Source of the DNA: Marinibaculum pumilum
GTDB lineage: Bacteria; Pseudomonadota; Alphaproteobacteria; Ferrovibrionales; Ferrovibrionaceae
Length of the DNA stretch: 64,000 bases
NCBI RefSeq assembly: GCF_042646425.1
Contig: NZ_JBHRTR010000013.1
Span: forward strand, 62,001-126,000
Reading direction: 5' to 3'
Shown here: positions 1-7,439 of the stretch, piece after piece
Layout: each line of letters starts with the position of its first letter
Position numbering within the stretch: position 1 is the stretch's first letter
The notes under the pieces: model-generated
Databases searched by the model: none
What the model was told of the DNA's origin: nothing
What the model saw: the letters and a program-made list of their open reading frames with translations, nothing else
Program-made: the position numbers and the translations under genes

Positions 1-79
1 GATGTCGGATCCGTCCGACCGGTAGCGTCCTTTGGGCGACGGCCGGCCATCGGCCGGATCCGGCGGAAGGAGCCGAAAG

Positions 80-511
80 ATGCATGGCAATGACGATGTG
101 GCGGCGCTGCGCGCGCTGATCGAAGGCTGGGTGCAGGCCCTCAAGGACAAGGATGCGGCGGCGGTAGTGGCGTGCGGCGCCTCCGGCCTGACGGCTTTCA
201 CCCTGGCGCCGCCGCTGGTATCGGACAGCACCGATGCGACAGGGTTGCAGGCCTGGTTCGACACCTGGCAGGGGGGCCTGGGATACGAACTGCGCGACCT
301 GGAGATCGCCGCCGGCGGCGATCTTGGCCATGCGCATTTCCTGACCCGACTCGACGGCACGAAGACCGACGGCAGCGATGCCGGCCTCTGGTTCCGGCAG
401 ACCCTCTGCTTCCGCCGGCTCGAGGCCGGCTGGCGGATCGTTCACCTGCACCAGTCGGTGCCGTTCTACATGGACGGCAGCTTCCGGGCGGCCGTCGACC
501 TCATGCCGTAG
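80..511 (+). CDS. SnoaL-like / NTF2-fold domain protein
   Basis: The predicted protein has 143 residues and the cone-shaped NTF2/SnoaL fold pattern: an N-terminal helix (VAALRALIEGWVQALKDKD), a central strand region, and a C-terminal segment with WRIVHLHQSVPFYMDGSF. That last motif is typical of the SnoaL-like or DUF4440-like group. The ATG at 80 follows a purine-rich GGAAGG at 65-70, so it is preferred over the upstream in-frame start at 32. The substrate cannot be read from the sequence; members range from isomerases to binding domains. Its 3' end overlaps the convergent acetyltransferase gene by 11 bases. Family membership is fairly sure, function is not. Confidence 0.75.
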   Translation: MHGNDDVAALRALIEGWVQALKDKDAAAVVACGASGLTAFTLAPPLVSDSTDATGLQAWFDTWQGGLGYELRDLEIAAGGDLGHAHFLTRLDGTKTDGSDAGLWFRQTLCFRRLEAGWRIVHLHQSVPFYMDGSFRAAVDLMP

Positions 512-1061
512 CCGCGGTCCCGGCGGCCATCGCCTTGTACATGATGGTCGTGGCTTCCAGCCGGTCTTCCGAGGGGTGCAGGCAATAGCCGGGGATCGGG
601 CCGGCGATGCGATAACCCATCGACAGGTAGAGCGGCTCCGCGGCGTCGCCGGTGCGGGTGTCCAGGGTCAGCAGGGTGCGGCGGCGGGCCTGGGCCTCGG
701 CCTCCAGCGCGACCATCAGCGCGCGGGCGATGCCGCGCCGCCGCCAGTCCGGATGCACCATCAGCTTGGCGACATCGGCCCGGTGCGGCTGGTTCGGCAT
801 GGTGTCGGTGCCCAGTTGCACGGTGCCGACCAGGCGCCCGGCAGCGCGGGCCGCCAGCAGCACCCGGTGTCCGGCCGTAAGCGGCGGCAGCACCCGGTCG
901 CGCCAGAACGCCTCCGCCTCCGCCGGCGCGAAGGGCAGGATGAAGCCGATGCTGGCGCCGGCATGCACGCAGGCGTGCAGCAGCGCGCCGAAGGCGGGCA
1001 GGTCTTCCGCCAGTACAGCAGCGGGGCAGGGGGCGATCGCGATATCCGCCGGCAGGGTCAT
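501..1061 (-). CDS. GNAT family N-acetyltransferase
   Basis: The 186-residue protein carries the GNAT acetyl-CoA binding motif A as VAKLMVHPDWRRRGIARALM at about residues 98-117, followed by the usual motif B region with LYLSMGYRIAG. It should transfer an acetyl group from acetyl-CoA to an amine; the acceptor is unknown. The start at 1061 lies only four bases beyond the stop of the XRE-cupin regulator upstream on the same strand, so the two are almost certainly co-transcribed. Pairs of an XRE-cupin regulator and a GNAT enzyme recur in proteobacteria, and the regulator may control the enzyme, but this is inference from position. Confidence 0.85.
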   Translation of the reverse strand: MTLPADIAIAPCPAAVLAEDLPAFGALLHACVHAGASIGFILPFAPAEAEAFWRDRVLPPLTAGHRVLLAARAAGRLVGTVQLGTDTMPNQPHRADVAKLMVHPDWRRRGIARALMVALEAEAQARRRTLLTLDTRTGDAAEPLYLSMGYRIAGPIPGYCLHPSEDRLEATTIMYKAMAAGTAATA

Positions 1062-1065
1062 CGTC

Positions 1066-1638
1066 TCACACCATGAACAGGAGGTAGCGGGCACCCGCAT
1101 CCGCCGGGGTGACGAAGGCGCTGGGCCCGTCCAGGCGGTAGCGCAGGCAGTCGCCCGGTTGCAGGGCATGGTCGTGGCCGTCGACAGTGACGGTCAGCCG
1201 GCCCTCGCGCAGCAGCAGGTGATGCTCCAGGCCGGGGCGCGGCGGCAGGTCGTAGGTCAGGGTGGTGCCGGGTGCCAGCTCGCATTCCAGCGCCTCGCCC
1301 GCCAGGGCCTGCGCGGGCGGCGAAACGGCGCGGCGCCGGAAGCCGGTGTCCGGATCCACCCACAGCGGCTGCGTGTCGCGGCGGACGATGGCGGGGAAGC
1401 CCGCCTCGACCATGTGCATCAGCCGCGACAGGGTCAGGCCGTAGGCGGCGCAGAGCCGGCCCAGCACAATGGCGGTGGCGCTGACCTCCGCATTCTCCAG
1501 CCGCGACAGGGTGGCGCGGCTGATTCCGCTGCGGCCGGCCAGGGCCTCCAGCGACCAGCCGCGTTCCGCCCGCAGCGCCTTCAGGCGCCCGGCGATCCGC
1601 AGGTCCAAGCTCCCGTCATCCGCGATCTCGCTTCCCAT
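1066..1638 (-). CDS. XRE family transcriptional regulator with C-terminal cupin domain
   Basis: From the ATG at 1638 the protein has 190 residues. It opens with an XRE helix-turn-helix (LKALRAERGWSLEALAGRSG, then ISRATLSRLENAEVSATA) at roughly residues 18-65 and ends in a small cupin barrel with PGTTLTYDLPPRPGLEHHLL and a DCLRYRLDGPSAF turn. Such regulators usually sense a small ligand in the cupin. A second in-frame ATG lies at 1659, but neither has a Shine-Dalgarno sequence. A promoter-like TTGCGC (1670-1675) and TATTTT (1646-1651) would place transcription start at about the ATG at 1638, which suggests a leaderless mRNA. The gene is followed after four bases by the GNAT gene. Confidence 0.85.
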   Translation of the reverse strand: MGSEIADDGSLDLRIAGRLKALRAERGWSLEALAGRSGISRATLSRLENAEVSATAIVLGRLCAAYGLTLSRLMHMVEAGFPAIVRRDTQPLWVDPDTGFRRRAVSPPAQALAGEALECELAPGTTLTYDLPPRPGLEHHLLLREGRLTVTVDGHDHALQPGDCLRYRLDGPSAFVTPADAGARYLLFMV

Positions 1639-1675
1639 ATTTGGGAAAATATCACGCATATGGGATGATGCGCAA
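1632..1675 (-). promoter_or_regulatory. Promoter with overlapping palindromic operator of the XRE-cupin gene
   Basis: On the minus strand a -35-like TTGCGC (1675-1670) is followed 18 bases later by TATTTT (1651-1646), which is preceded by TGA and so resembles an extended -10. The start-proximal inverted repeat TTCCCA-AATA-TGGGAA (1647-1632) covers the predicted start point and the ATG at 1638. A second copy of the half-site, CCCATAT, lies between the two promoter boxes (1664-1658). A repressor bound there would block its own promoter, the classic arrangement for XRE autoregulation. Confidence 0.55.
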
Positions 1676-1692
1676 TGGAGCAGCGCGCTGCC

Positions 1693-2028
1693 TCAAACGA
1701 AGCGGATCGACACCCAGATCACCAGCACGTTCAGCAGGAAGGTGATCAGCAGGAAGGTGCCGACAGCCAGGATCTGGCGCCAGCTGCGGATATTCACGTC
1801 CATCACCATGTCGGCGATGGAGGTCGCGTAGTTCGGGAACAGTCCGGCGATGAAGGCGATGTACATCGCCTCCAGCACCGGCAGGTCCTTCATCAGCCGG
1901 GATTCGGAGAAGTAGTACTGGGTGGCATAGGCATATTCGATCAGCTCCAGCCCGACAAAGATCATCACCAGGTTGAGGCCGATCCGGAACCAGCGGCGTC
2001 TTATCGTGTAGGAGAGGTGGAGAAGCAT
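1693..2028 (-). CDS. Small hypothetical membrane protein
   Basis: The product has 111 residues and no family I recognise. It begins with a basic stretch and a first hydrophobic segment (IGLNLVMIFVGLELIEYAYA, about residues 16-36), has a second short hydrophobic stretch near residues 55-68, and ends in a strong membrane segment (ILAVGTFLLITFLLNVLVIW, about residues 86-107). A three-helix inner-membrane protein is likely. It sits between the ABM-domain gene and the XRE-cupin gene on the same strand. It could instead be anchored only at both ends; nothing in the sequence suggests enzymatic activity. Confidence 0.65.
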   Translation of the reverse strand: MLLHLSYTIRRRWFRIGLNLVMIFVGLELIEYAYATQYYFSESRLMKDLPVLEAMYIAFIAGLFPNYATSIADMVMDVNIRSWRQILAVGTFLLITFLLNVLVIWVSIRFV

Positions 2029-2099
2029 GGCGGTGCAAGGGTGTTACGGGCGGGACTGCCCCGTCCAGTACCTGCGCGGCCCGGACGGGGCCGCATCGT

Positions 2100-2396
2100 C
2101 TACTTCTCGGCGATCTCCTCGCTGATTACGACCACCGGGTCGCCGTCCAGCACCGGCTGGGCGATGGAGAAGAACTCCGCCACGGCGGCGGAATTGTTGT
2201 GGGCCTCCAGCGCCGCCATGTCGGCATAGCGTTCGTAGGTGTTGAAGACCTGCGGGTCCTTCGCGTCCTGGCCGGCGTAATAGGCGATCGTGCCGGGCTC
2301 GTTGGCGCGGACATGGTCGACGACCCTGATCAGCGCCGCCTTCACCTCGGCCTCGTGGCCCTTCTTCACGCGCAGGACGGCGGTCAGGGAGATCAT
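2100..2396 (-). CDS. ABM-domain protein (antibiotic biosynthesis monooxygenase / YgiN-like)
   Basis: The 98-residue product is a single ABM ferredoxin-like domain. It starts ISLTAVLRVKKGHEAEVKAA and carries the family pattern EPGTIAYYAGQDAKDPQVF, followed by YERYADMAALEAHNNS and the final EFF segment. Members include cofactor-free quinol monooxygenases and heme-degrading enzymes, so the reaction cannot be fixed. The start at 2396 has a GAGGAG ribosome site about ten bases upstream. The gene lies 34 bases after the last gene of the ABC importer on the same strand and could be the last cistron of that operon. Confidence 0.8.
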   Translation of the reverse strand: MISLTAVLRVKKGHEAEVKAALIRVVDHVRANEPGTIAYYAGQDAKDPQVFNTYERYADMAALEAHNNSAAVAEFFSIAQPVLDGDPVVVISEEIAEK

Positions 2397-2430
2397 GGCT
2401 GCGGGGCTCCTCGGTCTCGTTGTGCCGTCG

Positions 2431-3150
2431 TCAGCCGCTCATGCCGACGAACTCGGCGACCAGCTCGGGATCGTTGAGCTGCTCCGGCCCGACGCTGCGG
2501 GTGATGCGGCCGCGGTGGATGATCAGGACCCGCTCCGCCAGCGCACGGATGAAATCCAGGTTCTGTTCCACCAGGATCAGCGCCAGCCCGCCCTCCGCCT
2601 TCAGGGCGGAGAGGCGGTCGACGATTTCCTCGATGATCGACGGCTGGATGCCCTCCGTCGGCTCGTCCAGCAGGATCAGCCGCGGATTGCCGCACAGGCA
2701 GCGGGCCAGTGCCAGCAGCTGCTGCTCGCCGCCCGACAGGGCGCCGCCGGGCCGGTCCAGAAGCGGCTTCAGCCGGGGAAAGGTCTCCACCACCCGCTCG
2801 ATCGCCTGCGCCTCCTCAGCCCCTGTCCGGCCGCCGATCAGCGCGCCGGCCCGCAAATTCTCCCAGGCGGTGAGGTCGGGGAAGATCTCGCGGCCCTGCG
2901 GCACGAAGCCGATGCGCTGGCGGGCGCGGCGGTAGGTCGACATGCGGGTGATGTCGGTGCCGTCCAGCACCACCTTGCCCTCCTGCGCGGGCAGGTAGCC
3001 CATCAGGGTGCGCAGCAGGGTGGTCTTGCCCATGCCGTTATGGCCCAGGATGCCGACGAACTCCTGCTGGCCGACATCCAGGTCGACGCCGTCCAGGATG
3101 CGGATGCGGCCATAGCCGGAGCGCAGGCCGCTGACGGACAGAAGGCTCAT
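2431..3150 (-). CDS. ABC transporter ATP-binding protein, LivF/UrtE type
   Basis: This 239-residue ATPase has Walker A GHNGMGKTTL near residues 36-45, the signature LSGGEQQLLALAR and Walker B LILLDEPTEG. The stretch EPTEGIQPSIIEEI is characteristic of the UrtE subgroup of the branched-chain amino acid importer family. It powers uptake together with the other ATPase and two permeases upstream. Its start overlaps the stop of the upstream ATPase gene by four bases (ATGA), so translation is coupled. The subgroup assignment is from remembered motif patterns; the transported substrate has not been shown. Confidence 0.9.
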   Translation of the reverse strand: MSLLSVSGLRSGYGRIRILDGVDLDVGQQEFVGILGHNGMGKTTLLRTLMGYLPAQEGKVVLDGTDITRMSTYRRARQRIGFVPQGREIFPDLTAWENLRAGALIGGRTGAEEAQAIERVVETFPRLKPLLDRPGGALSGGEQQLLALARCLCGNPRLILLDEPTEGIQPSIIEEIVDRLSALKAEGGLALILVEQNLDFIRALAERVLIIHRGRITRSVGPEQLNDPELVAEFVGMSG

Positions 3151-3884
3151 GCCACCCCCCGTCCCAGATAGACGTCGCGGACGCGGCTGTCGGCGAGTGC
3201 CTTGTCGACCACCTCCTCCACCAGGATGCGGCCCTGGTGGAACACCGTGACCATGGTGGCGATCTGCCGGATGAACTGCATGTCATGCTCCACCACCACC
3301 ACCGTGGCGGTGCGGTTGATCTCCTTGATCAGCTCGGCGGTGCGGTGGGTCTCCTCCGCGCTCATGCCGGCCGACGGTTCGTCCAGCAGGACCAGCTTCG
3401 GTTCCCGCGCCATCACCATGCCGATCTCGACCCATTGCCGCTGGCCATGCGCCAGTTCGCCAACCTGGCCGTCGACGAAGCCGGCAATGCCCAGCCGGTC
3501 GATCACCTCGTCCACCATGGCGCCGGCACGGCGCTTGGGATGGGCGTAGCGGGCGGCGAGATAGATGTTCTCGCGGCCGGAGACGCCGTCGAACACGTCC
3601 GGCACCTGGTTCTTGATGCCGATGCCGCGGCGGCCGATGTCATGCGCCTCGGCGCCGGCGATATCGGCGCCTTCGAACAGGATGCTGCCGGCGGTCGGCA
3701 CGTACTGGCCGGTCAGCATCTTGAAGAAGGTGCTCTTGCCGGCGCCGTTCGGGCCGATCAGGCAGCGCAACTCGCCGCGCCCCAGCCGGAAGTCGACCCC
3801 GTCGATGGCATGCACGCCGCCGAAGCTCTTGCGCAGCCCCTGCGTCTGCAGGAGCAGGTCGCCGCCCTCAATTGCCGCGCTCAT
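3147..3884 (-). CDS. ABC transporter ATP-binding protein, LivG/UrtD type
   Basis: The 245-residue protein has Walker A GPNGAGKSTF, a modified signature LAHGQRQWVEIG and Walker B KLVLLDEPSAG. The LxHGQxQWxEIG and EPSAGMSAEET patterns match UrtD rather than the standard LivG, which has a conventional LSGG motif. The start at 3884 overlaps the upstream permease stop by four bases, and the gene's own end overlaps the next ATPase. An open frame extends far upstream into the permease gene, but the ATGA overlap and the alignment of the N terminus with the family make 3884 the right start. Confidence 0.9.
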   Translation of the reverse strand: MSAAIEGGDLLLQTQGLRKSFGGVHAIDGVDFRLGRGELRCLIGPNGAGKSTFFKMLTGQYVPTAGSILFEGADIAGAEAHDIGRRGIGIKNQVPDVFDGVSGRENIYLAARYAHPKRRAGAMVDEVIDRLGIAGFVDGQVGELAHGQRQWVEIGMVMAREPKLVLLDEPSAGMSAEETHRTAELIKEINRTATVVVVEHDMQFIRQIATMVTVFHQGRILVEEVVDKALADSRVRDVYLGRGVA

Positions 3885-4957
3885 GGCCGCTGCTCCCCGC
3901 CGCCCTGCTGCGGCCGGCTTTCGCGCAGCTTCTCCTGCAGCCAGACCAGCACCTCGGAGAGGGTGGGTACCAGGCCGCGGCGGAAGACCAGGACGAAGAC
4001 GGTCAGGATCGCGCCCATCACCAGGGTGACCTGGCCGACACCCTGGGTGCCCAGCCAGTTGGTCAGGTAGACGATCAGCGCGGTGCCGATCACCGGGCCG
4101 ATCAGCGCGGTGCGGCCGCCGACGATCACCCAGATGATCAGCAGGGCCGCCTGGTTCAGGTTCGCCATCTCCGGCGCCACGAAGGCGCCCCAGACGGCGT
4201 AGAGCACGCCGGCCAGGCCGGCGATGCCGCCGCACAGGGTGAACACCGCCAGCTTGTAGCGGCGGCTGTCATAGCCCAGCAGGTTGACCCGGCGCTCGTT
4301 CTCCCGGATGCCGACCAGCACCCGGCCGAAATCGGTGGTCAGCAGCAGCCGCAGGCCGACATAGACCAGCACCAGCAGGATCGCGGCCAGGTAGTAGACG
4401 CCGTCGATGAACAGGGTGGTGCCGGGATCCCAGGGCACCTGCAGCGCGGGCAGGCCGGGAATGCCGTTCTGCCCGTTCAGCCGCACCGAGCCGATCACGA
4501 ACTGCTCGCCGGAGGTGGCGCGGATGCCCTTCTCCAGGATCAGGGTGACCACCAGGGTGATCACGCTGAGATAGATGTCGCTGATCCGGCCATAGATCAT
4601 GAAATAGCCGAGCAGGGCGGCGAAGGCCGCGGGCAGGGCGATCGCGGCGAGGGCCGCGCCTGTCGTCTCCCCGGTGTTCAGCGACAGCACGGCATAGGTA
4701 TAGCCGCCCAGCGCGAAGAAGGCGGTCTGGCCAAGGCTGAGGATACCGACGAAGCCCCAGAGATAGCCCATCGACAGCGCCAGGATGGCGAAGACGAACA
4801 GGATCGAGGTGTCGTAGAGGACGTCCAGTTCCGCCGTTTCCGGGAACAGCAGCATCAGGACTGCGGCGCCGATCACGGCGCCCCACCAGGACCAGCCCGG
4901 GCGCTGGCCGGGCGGGGTCAGGGCGAAGGGCGTGCTGCCGGGCTTTTCCGTCGCCAT
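3881..4957 (-). CDS. ABC transporter permease, LivM/UrtC type
   Basis: This 358-residue inner-membrane permease begins with a cytoplasmic tail and then about eight to nine hydrophobic segments. It has the family hallmarks AILALSMGYLWGFVGILSLG and GQTAFFALGGYTYAVL near residues 57-90, and the cytoplasmic coupling helix region FGRVLVGIRENERRVNLLGYD. It forms the channel with the LivH-type permease encoded just upstream, one base away. The length agrees with UrtC and LivM members. The N-terminal Pro-rich tail before the first helix is longer than in typical LivM proteins. Confidence 0.9.
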   Translation of the reverse strand: MATEKPGSTPFALTPPGQRPGWSWWGAVIGAAVLMLLFPETAELDVLYDTSILFVFAILALSMGYLWGFVGILSLGQTAFFALGGYTYAVLSLNTGETTGAALAAIALPAAFAALLGYFMIYGRISDIYLSVITLVVTLILEKGIRATSGEQFVIGSVRLNGQNGIPGLPALQVPWDPGTTLFIDGVYYLAAILLVLVYVGLRLLLTTDFGRVLVGIRENERRVNLLGYDSRRYKLAVFTLCGGIAGLAGVLYAVWGAFVAPEMANLNQAALLIIWVIVGGRTALIGPVIGTALIVYLTNWLGTQGVGQVTLVMGAILTVFVLVFRRGLVPTLSEVLVWLQEKLRESRPQQGGGEQRP

Positions 4958-4958
4958 C

Positions 4959-5819
4959 CTAGAGCCCCCGCCGGAAGCGGCCGGTGATGCCCTGCGGCAG
5001 CAGCCGCAGCAGCACGATGGCGACGACCAGGACCGTGATCTCGCCCACCACGGAGGCGGTGGCGAAGGCGACCGCCCCGTCGATGGTGCCGAACAGGCCG
5101 GAGGCGGTGAGGGTGCCGAGCAGCGGCATGTGGCCGCCGGAGATCACGGTGATGAAGGCCTTGGCGATGTAGAACACGCCCATCGTCGGCGCGGCGCCGA
5201 ACATCGGCGCGATCACCGCGCCGGCCAGTCCGGCGAGCATCGCGCCGTAGCCGAAGGTCAGCATGTAGACCCGGTCGGTGTTCAGGCCGATGGCGCGCGC
5301 CATCTCCGGGTTCTGCATGGTGGTGCGCACGATCAGGCCGACCCGGGTATAGCGCCACAGCAGGTAGGTGCCGCCCAGCAGCGCCGCGGCGACCAGGATC
5401 AGAGTCAGGTTGTAGATCGGCATGGTGAAATCGAGCAGGGACACATTGCCCAGGTCCTGCGGCACGCTGGTGGTCTGCGGCCCCAGGATGGTGGTGACCA
5501 GGCCGATGATCAGCAGGCTGAGCCCCCATGTCGCCAGCAGGGTGTCCAGCACCCGGCCGTAGAGGAAGCGGATCACCAGCCGTTCGGCGACGATGCCGAT
5601 GGCGCCGACCACAAGGCCGGCACCGATGATCGACAGCCAGAGCGGCACGCCCAGGGTGCTGATCAGGGTGCAGCCCATCGCTCCCAGCATGATGAACTCG
5701 CCATGGGCCAGGTTGATCACCTTCATCATGCCGAAGATGACCGCCAGACCCAGGCTGATCAGCACGAAGATGCTGATCGAGAAGCCGATCTGGTAGGCAT
5801 AGATCAGGACAGTCTGCAC
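4959..5819 (-). CDS. ABC transporter permease, LivH/UrtB type
   Basis: The 286-residue permease carries the LivH signature FGMMKVINLAHGEFIMLGAM at about residues 29-48 and the coupling-helix region TTMQNPEMARAIGLNTDRVY. Around eight membrane helices are visible. True UrtB proteins often carry an extra N-terminal region that is missing here, so it resembles the shorter LivH form. It is separated from the binding-protein gene by a 13-bp perfect hairpin, and from the next permease gene by one base. Together with its neighbours it makes a complete importer. Confidence 0.9.
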   Translation of the reverse strand: MQTVLIYAYQIGFSISIFVLISLGLAVIFGMMKVINLAHGEFIMLGAMGCTLISTLGVPLWLSIIGAGLVVGAIGIVAERLVIRFLYGRVLDTLLATWGLSLLIIGLVTTILGPQTTSVPQDLGNVSLLDFTMPIYNLTLILVAAALLGGTYLLWRYTRVGLIVRTTMQNPEMARAIGLNTDRVYMLTFGYGAMLAGLAGAVIAPMFGAAPTMGVFYIAKAFITVISGGHMPLLGTLTASGLFGTIDGAVAFATASVVGEITVLVVAIVLLRLLPQGITGRFRRGL

Positions 5820-5856
5820 CCGCGCCCCCCGCGCGTTGGACCGGTCAGGAACGGGA

Positions 5857-5885
5857 GGGCCGGGCCGGCATTGCCGGCCCGGCCC
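5857..5885 (-). promoter_or_regulatory. Intercistronic hairpin between binding-protein and permease genes
   Basis: A perfect 13-bp inverted repeat, GGGCCGGGCCGGC and GCCGGCCCGGCCC, is separated by only three bases. It lies 32 bases beyond the binding-protein stop and 38 bases before the permease start. There is no T run on the minus strand, so it is not a standard terminator. Its place fits an mRNA-stabilising or attenuating hairpin that gives more binding protein than permease, as is known for other binding-protein operons. Confidence 0.65.
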
Positions 5886-5917
5886 GGAACATCCCGCATC
5901 TCAAGTCGCCCGGTCGG

Positions 5918-7177
5918 TTACTGGACCTCGGGCTCGTACTGGGTGGTGTCGTTCGGGTTCTTGTGCAGGTCGCAGACCGCCTGGGTGTCCGACGGCGGGC
6001 GCTGCTCGAACGACTTGATCAGATCGAAGCCGCCCTTGTCGTTGCCCTTCACGATGTGGATGTCCATCGTCGTGTGATTGGTCTGGCCGTCGATGGTGTA
6101 CAGCCCGCCGGCGCCCTCATACTTGACGTCGCCGGAGGCCAACGCCTCGATCACCTTGTCGGGTTCGGCGGAGCCGGCCTTCTTCACGGCCTCGGCCCAC
6201 AGCATGATGCCGCGATAACCGTACTCGCCATATTCGCCGATATACTCGTCCTCGCCGGAATATTCCTTGAAACGCTCGACGAAGTCGTTGGCGGCCGGGG
6301 TGTCCAGCCCGTCGAAGAAGGAGGTGGCGATGATGATGCCCTCGCCCTCTTCCGGCGACAGCTCGGTCTGCTCGCGGCCGACGCCATAGGTCGACGAGGC
6401 CAGGGTCATCTTGTCCTTGCCGATCGTCGCCTCGAACTGGCGGTAGAACGCGATATGCGCGCTGCCGACCAGGCCCGAATAGACCACGTCGGGATTGGCC
6501 TCCTGGATACGGGCGATCATCGGGGCGAAGTTCGACACATCCAGCGGGATGAACTCGACGCCGAGGACCTCGCCGCCATTCTCCTTGATGATCTTCTGCA
6601 TCCACTTGGCGGTGATGTGGCCGTAATTGTAGTCGGCCACCAGGATGTAGCTCTTCTTGTCGCCCAGCTCGTTGATCACGTAGGGGATCAGCACCTCGAG
6701 CTGATGCGCCGGCACCATGCCGGTATTCACGTGACGGCGATCGCAGACGCCGCCCTCGTACAGCGAATTGTAGAAGTACAGGCCGTTGAAGCGCTGCACG
6801 ATCGGCCGCATCACCTCACGCGAGGAGGAGGTGATGCCGCCATGGATCACGTCGACCTTGTCCCGCAGCAGCGCCTGCGTGGCGTACTGGGAGTTGAACT
6901 GGTTGTTCGACTGGCTGTCGTAGAAGATCAGCTCGACCGGCCGGCCCAGCAAGCCGCCGTTCTTGTTGATCTCGTCGACGGCCATCTGCGAGGCCTTCAT
7001 CTGCTTCAGGCTGTAGATGTTCAGGCCGCCGGTCTGGTCGAGGATCTGGCCGACCTTGATCGGCTCCTTGTCCTGCGCGGCGGCGGTCTGGGCATCGCTC
7101 AGTCCGGTGGCGGCGATCGCCGCCACCGCGGCGCCCAGGACCGCACGTCCCAGGAAGCTGCGTCTCGTCGTCCTCAT
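5918..7177 (-). CDS. ABC transporter substrate-binding protein, urea/short-chain amide (Peripla_BP_5) type
   Basis: The 419-residue protein begins with a twin-arginine-like signal (RTTRRSFLGRAVLGAAVAA) ending near AQTAAA. The mature part follows the UrtA/FmdD/AmiC pattern: IKVGQILDQTGG, GGLLGRPVELIFYDSQSN, DVIHGGITSSSREVMRPIVQ, GLYFYNSLYEGGVC and NPDVVYSGLVGSAHIAFYRQ. It binds the substrate in the periplasm and delivers it to the permeases encoded downstream. The start at 7177 has a strong GGGGGGA ribosome site; an in-frame ATG further upstream lacks one and would bury the signal. No urease or amidase gene lies in the window, so urea is only one possible substrate. Confidence 0.88.
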   Translation of the reverse strand: MRTTRRSFLGRAVLGAAVAAIAATGLSDAQTAAAQDKEPIKVGQILDQTGGLNIYSLKQMKASQMAVDEINKNGGLLGRPVELIFYDSQSNNQFNSQYATQALLRDKVDVIHGGITSSSREVMRPIVQRFNGLYFYNSLYEGGVCDRRHVNTGMVPAHQLEVLIPYVINELGDKKSYILVADYNYGHITAKWMQKIIKENGGEVLGVEFIPLDVSNFAPMIARIQEANPDVVYSGLVGSAHIAFYRQFEATIGKDKMTLASSTYGVGREQTELSPEEGEGIIIATSFFDGLDTPAANDFVERFKEYSGEDEYIGEYGEYGYRGIMLWAEAVKKAGSAEPDKVIEALASGDVKYEGAGGLYTIDGQTNHTTMDIHIVKGNDKGGFDLIKSFEQRPPSDTQAVCDLHKNPNDTTQYEPEVQ

Positions 7178-7439
7178 CGGCTCTGTCCCCCCTTCGAAGG
7201 TTTGGGTACGGGTCGGCGCGTCCGCATGCCCGGCCGGCGCCGCTGCCGTCGCGAGGATAGCGCGGAGCGTGCGGCTGCTGCCAGGGCGGCCGGCATCTTC
7301 GCATATGCAGGTTTGCATTCAAATGAAAACAAGTTTCCCCACGGTGCAGGGGCGCGGCCCTGGCTGCGCGCGGCGCCGCCGGTCGCCGCAGGGTGCCTGG
7401 CGCCGCCGCGCCTGCCTCGCCTGATTCAGCGCGCCTGAA
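7178..7439 (-). promoter_or_regulatory. Leader region of the ABC importer operon
   Basis: This 262-base gap has no convincing gene. It contains a locally AT-rich patch at 7297-7340 with the small inverted repeat ATGCA-GGTT-TGCAT (7305-7318). On the minus strand a TTGTTT lies upstream of it with a poor -10 (TGCATA) at 17 bases. A promoter here is likely because the operon must start in this gap, but the boxes are weak and the regulator is unknown. Confidence 0.35.

Noticed and set aside
7268..7283. Sigma54-type promoter ahead of the ABC importer
   Set aside because: On the minus strand TGGCAG is present but the GC element is not at the required ten-base spacing from GG.
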